Part shown: positions 1 to 8,921 of the stretch, piece by piece | How positions within the stretch are numbered: position 1 is the stretch's first letter | Layout of the letters: each line of letters begins with the position of its first letter | DNA from: Acidimicrobiaceae bacterium | GTDB taxonomy: Bacteria; Actinomycetota; Acidimicrobiia; Acidimicrobiales; Poriferisodalaceae | NCBI GenBank assembly: GCA_002719335.1 | Contig: PBHE01000007.1 | Coordinates: 1-64,000, forward strand | Direction of reading: 5' to 3' | DNA length: 64,000 bases | The notes under the pieces: generated by a model | The model's input: the letters and a program-made list of their open reading frames with translations, nothing else | Databases searched by the model: none | Told to the model about the DNA's origin: nothing | Program-made: the position numbers and the translations under genes

Positions 1-225
1 GCCGACGAACAAATGACCCATCGCGGTTGTTTCGTCGAAGTCGCCCACGCAAGCCACGAACCTTTCTTTGTTGACGGAACCCGCTTTCACATGTCGCGCA
101 CCCCGGCTCAGGTCACCCACGCCGGTCCGATTTTCGGTGAGCATACCTTTGAGGTTCTGATGGAATGCGCCGGCTACGACCCCGACCAGATAGCAGAACT
201 CGCGGTGGCGGAACTTCTGGAATAA
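1..225 (+). CDS. CaiB/BaiF family (type III) CoA-transferase, C-terminal fragment
   Basis: The frame is open from the first base of the window, so this is the 3' end of a gene that starts upstream; 74 residues are visible. The final part, with a GEHT motif followed by a Glu-rich helix ending in LAVAELLE, is the usual C-terminus of family III CoA-transferases, which move CoA between carboxylic acids. The substrate cannot be told from the fragment. It converges on the acyl-CoA carboxylase gene, which fits the acyl-CoA theme of the next 18 kb. Family assignment rests on a short tail only. Confidence 0.75.
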   Translation, partial: ADEQMTHRGCFVEVAHASHEPFFVDGTRFHMSRTPAQVTHAGPIFGEHTFEVLMECAGYDPDQIAELAVAELLE

Positions 226-234
226 CGCCAATCA

Positions 235-260
235 TTCGCCCATGTCGCTGGCGGGGCGAA
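235..260. terminator. Possible hairpin between convergent genes
   Basis: A 7-bp perfect inverted repeat (TTCGCCC at 235-241, GGGCGAA at 254-260) with a 12-nt loop fills the 42-base gap between two converging stop codons. There is no T-run on either side, so a classical intrinsic terminator is not shown. It may stall polymerase from both directions or be chance. Confidence 0.25.
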
Positions 261-267
261 CGAGCAG

Positions 268-3200
268 CTACCAGGTGTCAATCATCGGCCGTTTCTTGCC
301 CTCTCGCGGAGATGGTTTAGGAGCTGATCGCAGCGCCATTGATACCCACGTACGCGTCTCTGCTGGGTCAATAACGTCATCAAGTTCGAAGAACGTCGCT
401 GTGCTGACGGCCTTGCCGTTCTCGTACAGCCTTGCCACCATCTGTTCGTAATACGCGATCCGCTCTTCGGGATCTTCTATCGCTTCGAGCTCTTTGCGGT
501 ATCCGAGTTTGACGAAGCCCTCGAGTCCCATTCCACCGAATTCGCCAGTTGGCCATGAAACACAAAACACTGGCGCTTTGAAACTTCCACCGGCCATTGC
601 CTGGGCTCCCAATCCGTAGCCTTTCCGCAAAACGACAGTCATGAACGGAACGGTGACGCTCGCCGATGTAACAAACATCCGACTGGCGTGACGAACCGTC
701 GCATCGTATTCAGCTTGTGGGCCCACCATGATGCCCGGAGTGTCACACAGGAAAATGAGCGGGATGTCATGCGCATCACACAACTGCATGAAGCGACTCC
801 CTTTGTCTCCCACATCAGCGTCGATCGCTCCACCTAAATGATGGTTGTTGTTCGCGATGATGCCTATAGGCCGGCCCTCGATTCGAGCGAGCGAAGTGAC
901 ACACCCTGGCCCCCAGCCCTTGCGAATTTCTAGGACCGAGTCGACATCGCACATCGTTTCGATCACGTCACGAATGTCGTACGCCCGTAGGCGGTTCTCG
1001 GGAACAATGTGCCTCAACAAGCGCTGATCAGGTGCCTCCCATGTTTTGATCGGACCTTGAAAATACGACAAGTATTTCTTGGCGACGTCCATTGCCTCAT
1101 CCTCATCTTCGACGAGAACGTCAATCACTCCATTGGGGTATTGGACGTCGACAGGACCCACTTCCTCAGGTCGAAACACTCCGAGGCCGCCGCCTTCGAT
1201 CATTGCTGGGCCGCCTATGCCGATATTTGACCCTTTCGTGGCGATAATCACATCGCAGCATCCGAGCAAAACGGCGTTGCCCGCGAAACATCGGCCGTTC
1301 GTGATACCAACGAGGGGAACCAGACCTGAAAGTTGGGCGAAAAAGGTGAACGCCCAACAATCCAAGCCAGCGCCACCCATCGTGTCGGTGTCGCCTGGCC
1401 GCCCTCCGCCGCCTTCCGCCAGCAGCACCGTCGGAAGCTTGTTGTCCTCGGCGATTTCGAAGAGCCGATCTTTCTTTCGATGATTTTGAAGACCCTGTGT
1501 ACCTGCCAGGACCATGTAGTCATATGACATGACCATTGTTTGTGAAGTTTCTTCGTCGAAGAGGTCGCCATTAACACTGCCAATTCCTGCGACCATGCCG
1601 TCGCCTTGAGTGTTGTCGATCAAATCTTCGAGACTTCGTCGCCGGCGCTGCGCAGCGACCATCAGCGGCCCGTATTCAACAAAAGTGTTTTCATCAACCA
1701 ATCGCGAAAGATTTTCGCGTGCAGTGCGATGACCTCGACCATGGCGCTTCGCTACAGCAGATGGCTTAGCTTCGTCCTTCCCCCTGTAGTGACGGTCGAA
1801 GACTTCTTGCAGGTCGGGACGGATCAGGTCGAGGTCAATAGTTGCGTGGGCTTCACCAATTTCGATGTCCAGATTGGCTTCTTCTATGAACAACAATGGG
1901 TGACCCTCGTACACGGTGTCGCCTTGGCTGACACCCAAAGCGCGAACAATGCCAGTCACATTTGAAGCAATAACGTGTTCCATCTTCATCGCTTCCATTA
2001 CCGCAACTGGATGCCCTTCAGCGACTTCGTCACCCAGTGATACGTCAATCGAGATGATCGTGCCCTGAAGCGGTGCCTCGACTGGTCTAGTGCCATCTGG
2101 ACCCATAGCGGCCGGAGTCTCGCCGGAGTTGGACACGGGAGCAGGTTCCCTTCCGTCGATGTCGCCATGGGTGAGTACCGCTAGAGGATCATCGCTGACC
2201 TTCACTCCTGCCAACAACGGTCCCGAAAGATTGGAGGTGGCTCTCGAGGCGTAACTGAGTTCGACTTTTTCGGCCGCCTGAACGAGCTCAGCGCCATATT
2301 CGTTGATGAAACCTGTGGTGATTTCATTGGATTGGACTTCAGGCCGATCCAATAATGCCAACAGAAAAGGGATGTTGGTGAGAACACCTTCGACTCTGAA
2401 CTCGAAAAGAGCTCGCTTAACTCTTTTGACAGCGTCCGCGTAGTCGTTCGTGGGGGAGTGTCCAATGATTTTCGCGAGGAGAGAATCAAAGTTGGGATTG
2501 GTCGAATAACCCTGATACCCGTAGGAATCGGTGCGAATGCCGGGACCACTCGGAGTCTCGAAAGCGATAATTGTGCCTCCGGTGGGTTTCGCTAACCCCT
2601 CTTCGGTCATTGTCTCGGTATTCACCCGGCATTGGATCGCGTATCCCCGCGCAGTAGGCAACTCATCTTGTGAAAGACCCAAGTCGACGAGTGAAGCGCC
2701 TCCTGCTATGAGAATTTGATTTCGAACGAGGTCGATTCCAGTCACCTCCTCAGTCACTGTGTGCTCGACCTGCAGCCGAGCGTTCGTTTCGATAAATGCG
2801 ACTGCGGACGGGTTCTCAGCATCAACTAGAAATTCCCAGGTACCCAACCCTCGGTAACTAGCGTGAGAAGCCATACGGACCGCAGAGTTCGTCAATAAGT
2901 CTCGTGTTGTGCTCTCGATAGACGGAGATGGTGCGACTTCAATGATCTTCTGGTTCTGTCGTTGCAGAGTGCATTCCCGTTCACCTAAATGAACCACGGA
3001 TGTTCCGTCACCAACGATTTGAACTTCGATGTGACGGGCACGCTCTACAAGTCGTTCTGCGTAAAGGTCGCCGTTACCAAAAGCGGATTGTGCTTCGCTT
3101 TGACATCGTTCAAACGCCGCGGCTACATCGTCGCCCTGTAGCACGGTGCGCATTCCGCGACCGCCGCCCCCATTGACAGCCTTAATCATGATTGCCCGGT

Positions 3201-3648
3201 GCTCGGAAAGAAAAACCTCGACTTGTTTGAGCGTCGCCGCTCCCTCCGTGGCCGGGACTAGTGGCACATCGAGTTCGGCTGCTAGGGCTCGGGCGGAAAG
3301 TTTGTCGCCGAAGAGAGCGAGTTGTTCGGAAGATGGCCCGACGAAAACGATCCCAGCGGCTTCTAACGTTCGAGCAAAGTCGGCGTTCTCGGCCAAAAAG
3401 CCGTACCCGGGGTGAATCGCGTCGCAACCCGCGGCAAGAGCCGTATCGACGATCTGATCAATGTCGAGATAAGCGGCGACTCCACGGTTGTTCAGCTCTA
3501 TCGATTCGTTCGTTACTCGAGTATGTAACGACGAGCCGTCGTCTTCGCTGTGAATCGCCACCGTGGCGATATCGAGTTCATCTGCCGCTCGAGCGATACG
3601 TATGGCAATCTCACCGCGATTAGCAATAAGGAGCTTTTCCACGGACAT
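268..3648 (-). CDS. Single-chain biotin-dependent acyl-CoA carboxylase (LCC type: BC-BCCP-CT fusion)
   Basis: The 1126-residue protein carries all parts of a biotin carboxylase system in one chain. Residues about 1-450 are the biotin carboxylase/ATP-grasp part, with N-terminal LLIANRGEIAIRI, the glycine-rich loop NGGGGRGM and the EVQ and HTVTEEVTG motifs. Residues about 525-590 are the biotinyl domain with MEAMKME, where the biotin lysine is Lys555. Residues about 630-1126 are a carboxyltransferase of the AccD/PccB type. This order and length match the long-chain acyl-CoA carboxylases described from mycobacteria, homohexamers accepting acyl-CoAs of varied length; substrate choice here is inferred only. 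The ATG at 3648 was preferred over an upstream ATG at 3678 because a GAGGGGAT ribosome-binding site precedes it and the family starts there. It follows the MaoC-like gene by 66 bases and probably shares its pathway. Confidence 0.93.
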   Translation of the reverse strand: MSVEKLLIANRGEIAIRIARAADELDIATVAIHSEDDGSSLHTRVTNESIELNNRGVAAYLDIDQIVDTALAAGCDAIHPGYGFLAENADFARTLEAAGIVFVGPSSEQLALFGDKLSARALAAELDVPLVPATEGAATLKQVEVFLSEHRAIMIKAVNGGGGRGMRTVLQGDDVAAAFERCQSEAQSAFGNGDLYAERLVERARHIEVQIVGDGTSVVHLGERECTLQRQNQKIIEVAPSPSIESTTRDLLTNSAVRMASHASYRGLGTWEFLVDAENPSAVAFIETNARLQVEHTVTEEVTGIDLVRNQILIAGGASLVDLGLSQDELPTARGYAIQCRVNTETMTEEGLAKPTGGTIIAFETPSGPGIRTDSYGYQGYSTNPNFDSLLAKIIGHSPTNDYADAVKRVKRALFEFRVEGVLTNIPFLLALLDRPEVQSNEITTGFINEYGAELVQAAEKVELSYASRATSNLSGPLLAGVKVSDDPLAVLTHGDIDGREPAPVSNSGETPAAMGPDGTRPVEAPLQGTIISIDVSLGDEVAEGHPVAVMEAMKMEHVIASNVTGIVRALGVSQGDTVYEGHPLLFIEEANLDIEIGEAHATIDLDLIRPDLQEVFDRHYRGKDEAKPSAVAKRHGRGHRTARENLSRLVDENTFVEYGPLMVAAQRRRRSLEDLIDNTQGDGMVAGIGSVNGDLFDEETSQTMVMSYDYMVLAGTQGLQNHRKKDRLFEIAEDNKLPTVLLAEGGGGRPGDTDTMGGAGLDCWAFTFFAQLSGLVPLVGITNGRCFAGNAVLLGCCDVIIATKGSNIGIGGPAMIEGGGLGVFRPEEVGPVDVQYPNGVIDVLVEDEDEAMDVAKKYLSYFQGPIKTWEAPDQRLLRHIVPENRLRAYDIRDVIETMCDVDSVLEIRKGWGPGCVTSLARIEGRPIGIIANNNHHLGGAIDADVGDKGSRFMQLCDAHDIPLIFLCDTPGIMVGPQAEYDATVRHASRMFVTSASVTVPFMTVVLRKGYGLGAQAMAGGSFKAPVFCVSWPTGEFGGMGLEGFVKLGYRKELEAIEDPEERIAYYEQMVARLYENGKAVSTATFFELDDVIDPAETRTWVSMALRSAPKPSPREGKKRPMIDTW

Positions 3649-3688
3649 TTCCAATCCCCTCGAGAGACGCTTTGGCATGCTCGTTCTA

Positions 3689-3698
3689 CAACATGTTG
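3689..3698. promoter_or_regulatory. Perfect 10-bp palindrome upstream of the carboxylase gene
   Basis: CAACATGTTG is a perfect palindrome 41 bases before the carboxylase start codon, in the only gap of the four-gene minus-strand operon. A second small palindrome, GCATGC, lies at 3675-3680. The position would suit an operator for a fatty-acid type repressor, but no regulator gene is adjacent and no promoter hexamers are convincing. Confidence 0.25.
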
Positions 3699-3714
3699 CC
3701 CTTAGTGTTCTTGC

Positions 3715-4548
3715 TCAGTGACGAGGAAGTAAAGGAAGGATCACAGCGACCTGCCTCACCACGGCAACTTCCGTGCCTTCTGAATCGACAAAAACTGCAT
3801 CACTCGTCGACCAAGGTTTACCTTTTCGCACATCCACTTCACCCCAACGGCCGGCTACCGTTACCGCACCATTTGCTTTAAGCGGGCTTAAATGCTGCAC
3901 CCGTCCGGAAGCATGAACGCCTGCTGGCATGCGGTAGGAATGTCTAATCAACGGTGTCATCTGACCCAAGACCCAGGACGGGTGCGCCAATGGCATGTCC
4001 CCATCAACCCACAACGGATCGTCATCATGGATCCTTTCACTCATCCAAGTTCTCGCGTCACTTGCGTCGAAAGGAACTGACATCGCTGGGTAATCAAGGT
4101 CGCTAGGAATTTCGTCGAGACCGAGAAACGGCCGATAGTCAGCTTCGGGCACAGGTGACCGATCGTGTGGCAAAACGAAATCGTTTTTCCACGACGCGTC
4201 ACCAAGTCCAACCTTTCCCTCAATAGTGACGCGTCCATCAGAGACGACAGTTTGAGTTATCACTCCGATGCTGGGGTCATCGGGAACTGGCTTGACTTCA
4301 GTAAATAGTTCGTCGCCAGCGTAGACGGGCCGAGGAAGGCGAAATTCGGACCAACCATGCGAGAGCCAACCTTCGCCTAAGGCCTCCAGAATCGCTGGAA
4401 CCATCCACCCGTAGGTGTGGATGCCCGCGACAATTCCTCCAGCGTATCCGTATCCCGTGGCGCTCTCATCGTGAACCGGATTGGCTGCCGAGACCTCGGG
4501 CGGGTCAGCGACGGCTAGACGAACACATGAGGCTGGCACAACTGTCAT
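3715..4548 (-). CDS. MaoC-like hotdog-fold dehydratase family protein
   Basis: The 277-residue protein has the R-specific hydratase signature near residues 23-46: NPVHDE followed by a Gly-rich GGIVAG stretch, with the Asp-His pair expected of MaoC dehydratases that hydrate enoyl-CoA. The length suggests two hotdog units in tandem; the second (about 150-277) resembles an acyl-CoA thioesterase or N-terminal MaoC half and lacks an obvious second active site. The ATG overlaps the end of the upstream dienelactone hydrolase-like gene by 4 bases (ATGA), so the two are translationally coupled. A hydratase acting on the product or substrate of the neighbouring carboxylase is plausible, but the acyl chain is unknown. 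Confidence 0.8.
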   Translation of the reverse strand: MTVVPASCVRLAVADPPEVSAANPVHDESATGYGYAGGIVAGIHTYGWMVPAILEALGEGWLSHGWSEFRLPRPVYAGDELFTEVKPVPDDPSIGVITQTVVSDGRVTIEGKVGLGDASWKNDFVLPHDRSPVPEADYRPFLGLDEIPSDLDYPAMSVPFDASDARTWMSERIHDDDPLWVDGDMPLAHPSWVLGQMTPLIRHSYRMPAGVHASGRVQHLSPLKANGAVTVAGRWGEVDVRKGKPWSTSDAVFVDSEGTEVAVVRQVAVILPLLPRH

Positions 4549-5282
4549 GAGCGAGACTTTAGAGTCCGATCAAACATCGAATGCAGTAATTCCCAATGAC
4601 GCTCAGCGGCGATCTTGTCGTATTTTGGTCGTTGGGAAAACACGAACCCGTGATGAACACCTTCTATCCATTCGGACTGGTGAGTCACCCCAGCATCGTT
4701 CAACGCGGTGACTATGCGATCGAAATGAGGTCGATCGACCCAGTCATCAAATTCAGCAGCCAACAAAAGTATCTCACTGGTGATGTCACCGGCTCTTGCG
4801 TGGGGCGAATCATGAGCATCCGTGGCGAGTCGAACTCCATGTATCGAAGCGGCCGCCTTCACCGTTTCCGGATATTCAGCAGCCAACCACAAAGCAAAAG
4901 GTCCACTCATGCAATAGCCCGTGGTGCCGACGGTCTGTTCGTCGGCTGCTGGGTCTGCTGTTGCGTGAGCGAGCAACGCAGCAGCGTCTCGCGCCACCAT
5001 CACATTCGACAAATTGCCCATCAACTGGGCCATATATTTCGCGCTCGCCGGGTCTTCTCGATGAATAGTGAACGAAGGAGTATCTCGGTAATAGAGATTG
5101 GGCAGCATGACGTAGTAGCCGGTCGCAGCGATTCGGCGGGCCATGTCGTGAAGTTCTTCGCGTTTCCCTGGCGCATCCATAAGAAACAAGATGACCGGCT
5201 GAGCGCCACCTGATTCAGGGTGAACAATAAATGTCGCCATCTCGCCCTCACCGGTATTGATACTGAGATGTTTCTCGATCAT
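4545..5282 (-). CDS. Dienelactone hydrolase family alpha/beta hydrolase
   Basis: The 245 residues match the dienelactone hydrolase family in length and layout. The nucleophile is Cys124 in GYCMSG, the acid is Asp179 or Asp180 in AEFDDW, and the histidine is in the HHGF motif at 210-211; this Cys-Asp-His triad is typical of the family. No signal peptide is seen, so it should be cytoplasmic. Both ends overlap neighbours by 4 bases, with the SnoaL-like gene upstream and the MaoC-like gene downstream, so it sits in the middle of a tightly coupled operon. The name covers many esterases and thioesterases; the real substrate is unknown. Confidence 0.88.
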   Translation of the reverse strand: MIEKHLSINTGEGEMATFIVHPESGGAQPVILFLMDAPGKREELHDMARRIAATGYYVMLPNLYYRDTPSFTIHREDPASAKYMAQLMGNLSNVMVARDAAALLAHATADPAADEQTVGTTGYCMSGPFALWLAAEYPETVKAAASIHGVRLATDAHDSPHARAGDITSEILLLAAEFDDWVDRPHFDRIVTALNDAGVTHQSEWIEGVHHGFVFSQRPKYDKIAAERHWELLHSMFDRTLKSRS

Positions 5283-5734
5283 TGGTCTTCCCCCTCGAGT
5301 CTCCAGCCCATTGTCCGAGCTGCGTACAGCGTGTCGGTGTACTCCTCCATATGACTGATCTCACCATCTGTGCACGAGTAAACCCAGCAGTATTGATTGT
5401 CGTACGTTGCACCCTTCGCTTTGGTGGTGGCGGTGAGTCTCTGTTGAACTGCAGCTATTTCTCCGTCGACGATCATGCTTCGGATCTCCAGTGCAAACGG
5501 TTTCGAGATATCAAAAGTTTCTTTGATTGTGCGACCTCCGAGTTCAGCTGCGACGGCTTCCCGGCCGCGAACGCAGCTGTCCTGGTCTGCGCCCCCGGTC
5601 CCTGTTTCGCCAGCTGTTTTTGGGAGCTTCCAAACCACGTCGTTACTCAGGCAAGCTCGTAGGTCCTCGCGATCCCCGTTGGTTAACGCCCTGTAGTAGC
5701 GCTCAATTAATGAGCGTGTTTCTTCTGTATCCAT
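5279..5734 (-). CDS. SnoaL-like / NTF2-fold protein
   Basis: The 151-residue protein begins with the helix-rich pattern MDTEETRSLIERYYRALTNG, followed by cone-shaped beta-strand segments, as in the SnoaL/ketosteroid isomerase-like NTF2 fold. Members are isomerases, hydratases, or binding proteins, and the catalytic residues cannot be assigned here. The ATG at 5734 was chosen over one at 5761 because it aligns with the family start. It is the first gene of a four-gene minus-strand operon ending in the acyl-CoA carboxylase, and is divergent from a crotonase. A small-molecule acyl or aromatic substrate is likely from context only. Confidence 0.75.
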   Translation of the reverse strand: MDTEETRSLIERYYRALTNGDREDLRACLSNDVVWKLPKTAGETGTGGADQDSCVRGREAVAAELGGRTIKETFDISKPFALEIRSMIVDGEIAAVQQRLTATTKAKGATYDNQYCWVYSCTDGEISHMEEYTDTLYAARTMGWRLEGEDQ

Positions 5735-5777
5735 ACCTGCAGTCCAGCACGTCCGACCCATCTAGTGCACAACTGCC

Positions 5778-5783
5778 TACGAT
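5778..5783 (+). promoter_or_regulatory. -10 box TACGAT, likely leaderless promoter of the crotonase gene
   Basis: TACGAT lies 6 bases before the ATG at 5790. Transcription starting about 7 bases after the box would begin at the start codon, and no Shine-Dalgarno sequence is present. It is one of a recurring set in this window. Confidence 0.55.
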
Positions 5784-5789
5784 CAACGC

Positions 5790-6605
5790 ATGCAGCAGCT
5801 TGATTGGACCCCTCAGTATTTCCTTTACGAAATGACTCGGCCACATGTAGCCCGAATAACTATCAATCGTCCAGAAGTCCGAAACGCGATCAACACACCG
5901 GCCCATAAAGAATGGAGCGATCTACTTGATCACGCCGCTGACGATGACGATGTTTGGGTTGTTGTGGTGACCGGGATTGGAAATAAAGCGTTCTGCGCAG
6001 GACGCGATCTCAAATACCTGTCGCAGATTCAACAGTCCTCTGAAGCTGAGAAACAGGCCGATTCACAACTAATGAGCCAAGTAACCAAGTTGATCGAACG
6101 GTTTGACTATCCGAAACCTCTCATAGCGCGTGTGAATGGGATCGCGTTGGGCGGTGGCTTTGAAGTCGCAATGGCATGCGATCTGGTGGTTGCAGCCGAA
6201 CACGTCGAATTCGGGCTCCCGGAACCACGACGCGGCATTTATGCGGGAGGAGGCGGAGTTCACCGCCTGCCGCGGCAAGTTCCGCTAAAGCTAGCAATGG
6301 AATATCTCTTAACTGGTAAGTCGATGACGGCGCCGCGGGCGCGCGAGATCGGGATCATAAATAAAGTAGTGCCCTATGAGGAGCTAGACAGCGCAGTCGA
6401 TCGACTCATTGATGACATCATGCTGGGAGCTCCACTTTCCATCAGAGCTACTAAACAGTCCTCGATGAGAGGTCTCAATCTTCCGCTCGGTGACGCCTTT
6501 TACGCTGAATACCCAGCTGTCAGATCAATGATGGAAAGTGAAGATGCGCGCGAAGGACCTAAAGCCTTTGCCGAAAAACGTCGGCCGGAATGGAAGGGTC
6601 GATGA
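5790..6605 (+). CDS. Enoyl-CoA hydratase/isomerase (crotonase) family protein
   Basis: The 271 residues show the crotonase signature: RPEVRNAI near residue 28, the oxyanion-hole segment CAGRDLKYL at about 69-77, and GIALGGGFEVAMACD at about 117-131. The two catalytic glutamates of true hydratases are both present, Glu125 and Glu145, with the same 20-residue spacing as Glu144/Glu164 of rat mitochondrial hydratase. A hydratase role in beta-oxidation is therefore likely, although isomerases and lyases share the fold. It is alone on its strand, divergent from the carboxylase operon and converging within 2 bases of a DMT transporter. The start lacks a ribosome-binding site but follows a -10 box. 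Confidence 0.92.
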   Translation: MQQLDWTPQYFLYEMTRPHVARITINRPEVRNAINTPAHKEWSDLLDHAADDDDVWVVVVTGIGNKAFCAGRDLKYLSQIQQSSEAEKQADSQLMSQVTKLIERFDYPKPLIARVNGIALGGGFEVAMACDLVVAAEHVEFGLPEPRRGIYAGGGGVHRLPRQVPLKLAMEYLLTGKSMTAPRAREIGIINKVVPYEELDSAVDRLIDDIMLGAPLSIRATKQSSMRGLNLPLGDAFYAEYPAVRSMMESEDAREGPKAFAEKRRPEWKGR

Positions 6606-6607
6606 AC

Positions 6608-7504
6608 TCAGTCGATGCCGGTGTCAGCTGACTTGGGTTGGCCGATAACGATGACGCCGAGTGCCAAAAGCACAATGGCCATGCCCAGAAACTGAAGAGC
6701 GGCTACCTCTTCACCGAGAAAAGCCCACGCCATGACTGTTGCTGTAACAGGGATTGCCAGAGTCAACGTCGACCCCAACCACGCGGGTATCTGACCTAAT
6801 GCCCAATTCATCATCATGTGAGAAGTGAACCCGGGGCCCACCGAAAGAACGGCGAGCCATATCCAGGCGCTTGTTGAAGGCATATCGAATACCTGGCCAG
6901 AAGCCAACGCAAATGGGGTTGCAAACAGTGCGCATATCAACGCTGTTGCGCCGGTGTACTGCGATGACTCGATGTGTTGGTGACTCAGTTTTGAGAAGAC
7001 GAAGTATCCGGTCCACGCGAGGACGGTGGCCACCGACAAGAGGTCACCTCGGAGGTTCCAGCCAGGAACACCCGTCGAACCAAACATGACTATTCCAACC
7101 CCACAAATTGCGACGAGAGCCAATATCCAGTCGTGGCGCCTCGGACGCTCTCCGAATATGCGCCCAGCAATGAACAGCATTATCAGTGGTTGACACGAGC
7201 CGATAACTGTCGCGTTGGCGACGGTGGTCATCCGTATCGCCGTGAAGAAAAACATGATGTCCGCACCAAGGCAAATGCCGCCGCGCCAAGACACACGAAG
7301 CGATTTTTTTCGCAACGGAGTACCACGGATCTTCAAAAAAATAAGGACGATGGCGGCGTAAATCCACATCCGCCAAAAAACCACCGCGAGAGGGCCTAGC
7401 TCTGAAATTCCCTTCGCAATAACTCCGGACGCCGCCCATCCCACCATCGCTATGGCCGCGGCGGGAATGCCCCGTCTTTGGTCGCTAGAGGTGAAGCTCA
7501 ACAA
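6608..7504 (-). CDS. EamA/DMT-superfamily membrane transporter
   Basis: The 298-residue protein is built of about ten hydrophobic segments in two EamA repeats, beginning with a helix at residues 12-30 and ending with a helix before the tail KSADTGID. This is the architecture of drug/metabolite transporters that export small metabolites; the substrate is unknown. The start is a TTG at 7504 (a second TTG follows at once): the next ATG, at 7447, would cut into the first helix. A TATTCT box 12 bases upstream (7522-7517) could give a very short leader. Its stop is 2 bases from the crotonase stop on the other strand. Confidence 0.88.
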   Translation of the reverse strand: MLSFTSSDQRRGIPAAAIAMVGWAASGVIAKGISELGPLAVVFWRMWIYAAIVLIFLKIRGTPLRKKSLRVSWRGGICLGADIMFFFTAIRMTTVANATVIGSCQPLIMLFIAGRIFGERPRRHDWILALVAICGVGIVMFGSTGVPGWNLRGDLLSVATVLAWTGYFVFSKLSHQHIESSQYTGATALICALFATPFALASGQVFDMPSTSAWIWLAVLSVGPGFTSHMMMNWALGQIPAWLGSTLTLAIPVTATVMAWAFLGEEVAALQFLGMAIVLLALGVIVIGQPKSADTGID

Positions 7505-7626
7505 AAAATCGATTCGAGAATATGGATCGATTTGGTGTTCCGCACACGATCAGAATGCCATCTCTGCGGGTAAACGGCTCAGAAAGTGCTGTCGGAGCTA
7601 CATTTATATCCAGAACTACCACTTCT

Positions 7627-7632
7627 AGGGAG
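7627..7632 (+). promoter_or_regulatory. Ribosome-binding site AGGGAG deciding the GTG start at 7638
   Basis: AGGGAG stands 5 bases before the GTG at 7638, which fixes this non-ATG start for the luciferase-like gene. A weak TACATT about 25 bases further up may be the -10 box. Confidence 0.6.
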
Positions 7633-7637
7633 CCACT

Positions 7638-8921
7638 GTGAAGAGCATCTTCTTTCACCTCATGCCGTATCCGGAATTGCCGCCTGACTTTCCAGAAGAG
7701 CACCGATCGGTATGGGTTGATATCGACCCTGCTCTATACGACCCCGAGGTGGGCAACCGCACCTACAACGAATACTTGGATGAACTTGAGTTCGCTGCCG
7801 ATTGCGGTTTTGACGCTGTAGGCGTTAACGAACACCATTCGAACGGATACGGCTTGATGCCTAGCCCGAACATCATTGCCGCTGCTCTTAGCCGCAATTG
7901 TCCTGACACGAACATCGTTGTGTTGGGAGATTCCGTCGCGCTCTATAACCCTCCCCTGAGAGTTGCTGAAGAAATAGCGATGTTGGACGGCATCACTGGC
8001 GGCCGCATGGTTGCTGGATTTCCGGTTGGCTCACCAATGGACACCATCTTTGCCTACGGACAAAATCCGGCGACCCTTCGTGAGCGCTATCACGAAGGCG
8101 TAGATCTCATCCGCCAGGCTTGGACACGAGACGAAGTATTTTCCTTTAACGGCAAGTACAACAAACTCCGATATGTCAACGTGTGGCCTCGACCGGTTCA
8201 ACAGCCGCATCCCCCAATATGGATCCCCGGTGGCGGCTCGGTTGATACCTGGGACTGGTGCGCACGAGAAGACCTTGTCTATTGCTATCTGAGTTACTTC
8301 GGATACAAAGCGGGCTTGAAAACCATGCAAGGTTTCTGGAAAAAAGTTCAGGAGACAGGCAAAGAAGCGAACCCTTTCCAGGGGGGGTTCGCGCAGTTCA
8401 TTGCGGTCGCTGACACGGAAAAAGAGGCATGGGATCTTTACCGTGAACCCGCTGAATATTTCTTCAACACGTGCTTGCATGTCTACGCGGGTTTTGCCGA
8501 CCCGCCGGGATACAAGACGCCGAACACCGTCCGAGCAGGTGTGGAAGGAATGGTCGAACGCGCGGCGAGAGAAGCTACAGCTCGCTCGGAAGCAAGGAAG
8601 TCAACTCGTGGAGGTGGATTCCCCAAAGGGCTGAGCTTCGAAGAAATGGTTGAGAAGGGATACGTGATCCTCGGGAACCCGACTCAAGTCGCTGAGCAGG
8701 TGCACGAATTAGCCACCACAATGCACATTGGCCACCTCATGACCTTCTGTCATTTTGGGAACATGAACAAGGATCTAGTGCGTTACAACACCGAAATGTA
8801 TGCGACCAAAGTGATGCCAGAAGTCAGCAGTCTTTTTGAGGATGAATACGAGGATCTTTGGTGGCCTAAACCACTTGCTCAACCTGCCCGTCGAGATGTG
8901 CCCGAGGCATCAGTCAGTTGA
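7638..8921 (+). CDS. Luciferase-like (LLM class) flavin- or F420-dependent oxidoreductase
   Basis: The 427-residue protein has the bacterial luciferase TIM-barrel pattern: the FNEH-type segment as GVNEHHSNGYGLMPSPN near residues 73-90, then LGDSVALYNPPLRVAEEIAMLD, then GGRMVAGFPVGSP, which contribute flavin contacts. The C-terminal part includes the typical VILGNPTQVAEQV and QF-like segment. Members use FMN or F420 as cofactor for monooxygenation or hydride transfer; the sequence alone does not decide, but an F420:NADP oxidoreductase is encoded at 27.3 kb, so F420 is available to the cell. The stop codon overlaps the start of an alpha/beta hydrolase, so the two probably act in one catabolic route. 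Confidence 0.9.
   Translation: MKSIFFHLMPYPELPPDFPEEHRSVWVDIDPALYDPEVGNRTYNEYLDELEFAADCGFDAVGVNEHHSNGYGLMPSPNIIAAALSRNCPDTNIVVLGDSVALYNPPLRVAEEIAMLDGITGGRMVAGFPVGSPMDTIFAYGQNPATLRERYHEGVDLIRQAWTRDEVFSFNGKYNKLRYVNVWPRPVQQPHPPIWIPGGGSVDTWDWCAREDLVYCYLSYFGYKAGLKTMQGFWKKVQETGKEANPFQGGFAQFIAVADTEKEAWDLYREPAEYFFNTCLHVYAGFADPPGYKTPNTVRAGVEGMVERAAREATARSEARKSTRGGGFPKGLSFEEMVEKGYVILGNPTQVAEQVHELATTMHIGHLMTFCHFGNMNKDLVRYNTEMYATKVMPEVSSLFEDEYEDLWWPKPLAQPARRDVPEASVS

Noticed and set aside
1079-1483. Open frame antisense to the carboxyltransferase domain
   Set aside because: Low-complexity Pro/Ser-rich product typical of a shadow frame over a real gene.
4596-5213. A 205-codon open frame on the plus strand over the dienelactone hydrolase gene
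   Set aside because: It is wholly antisense to a gene with an intact catalytic triad, shows no domain pattern, and has no promoter or ribosome site.
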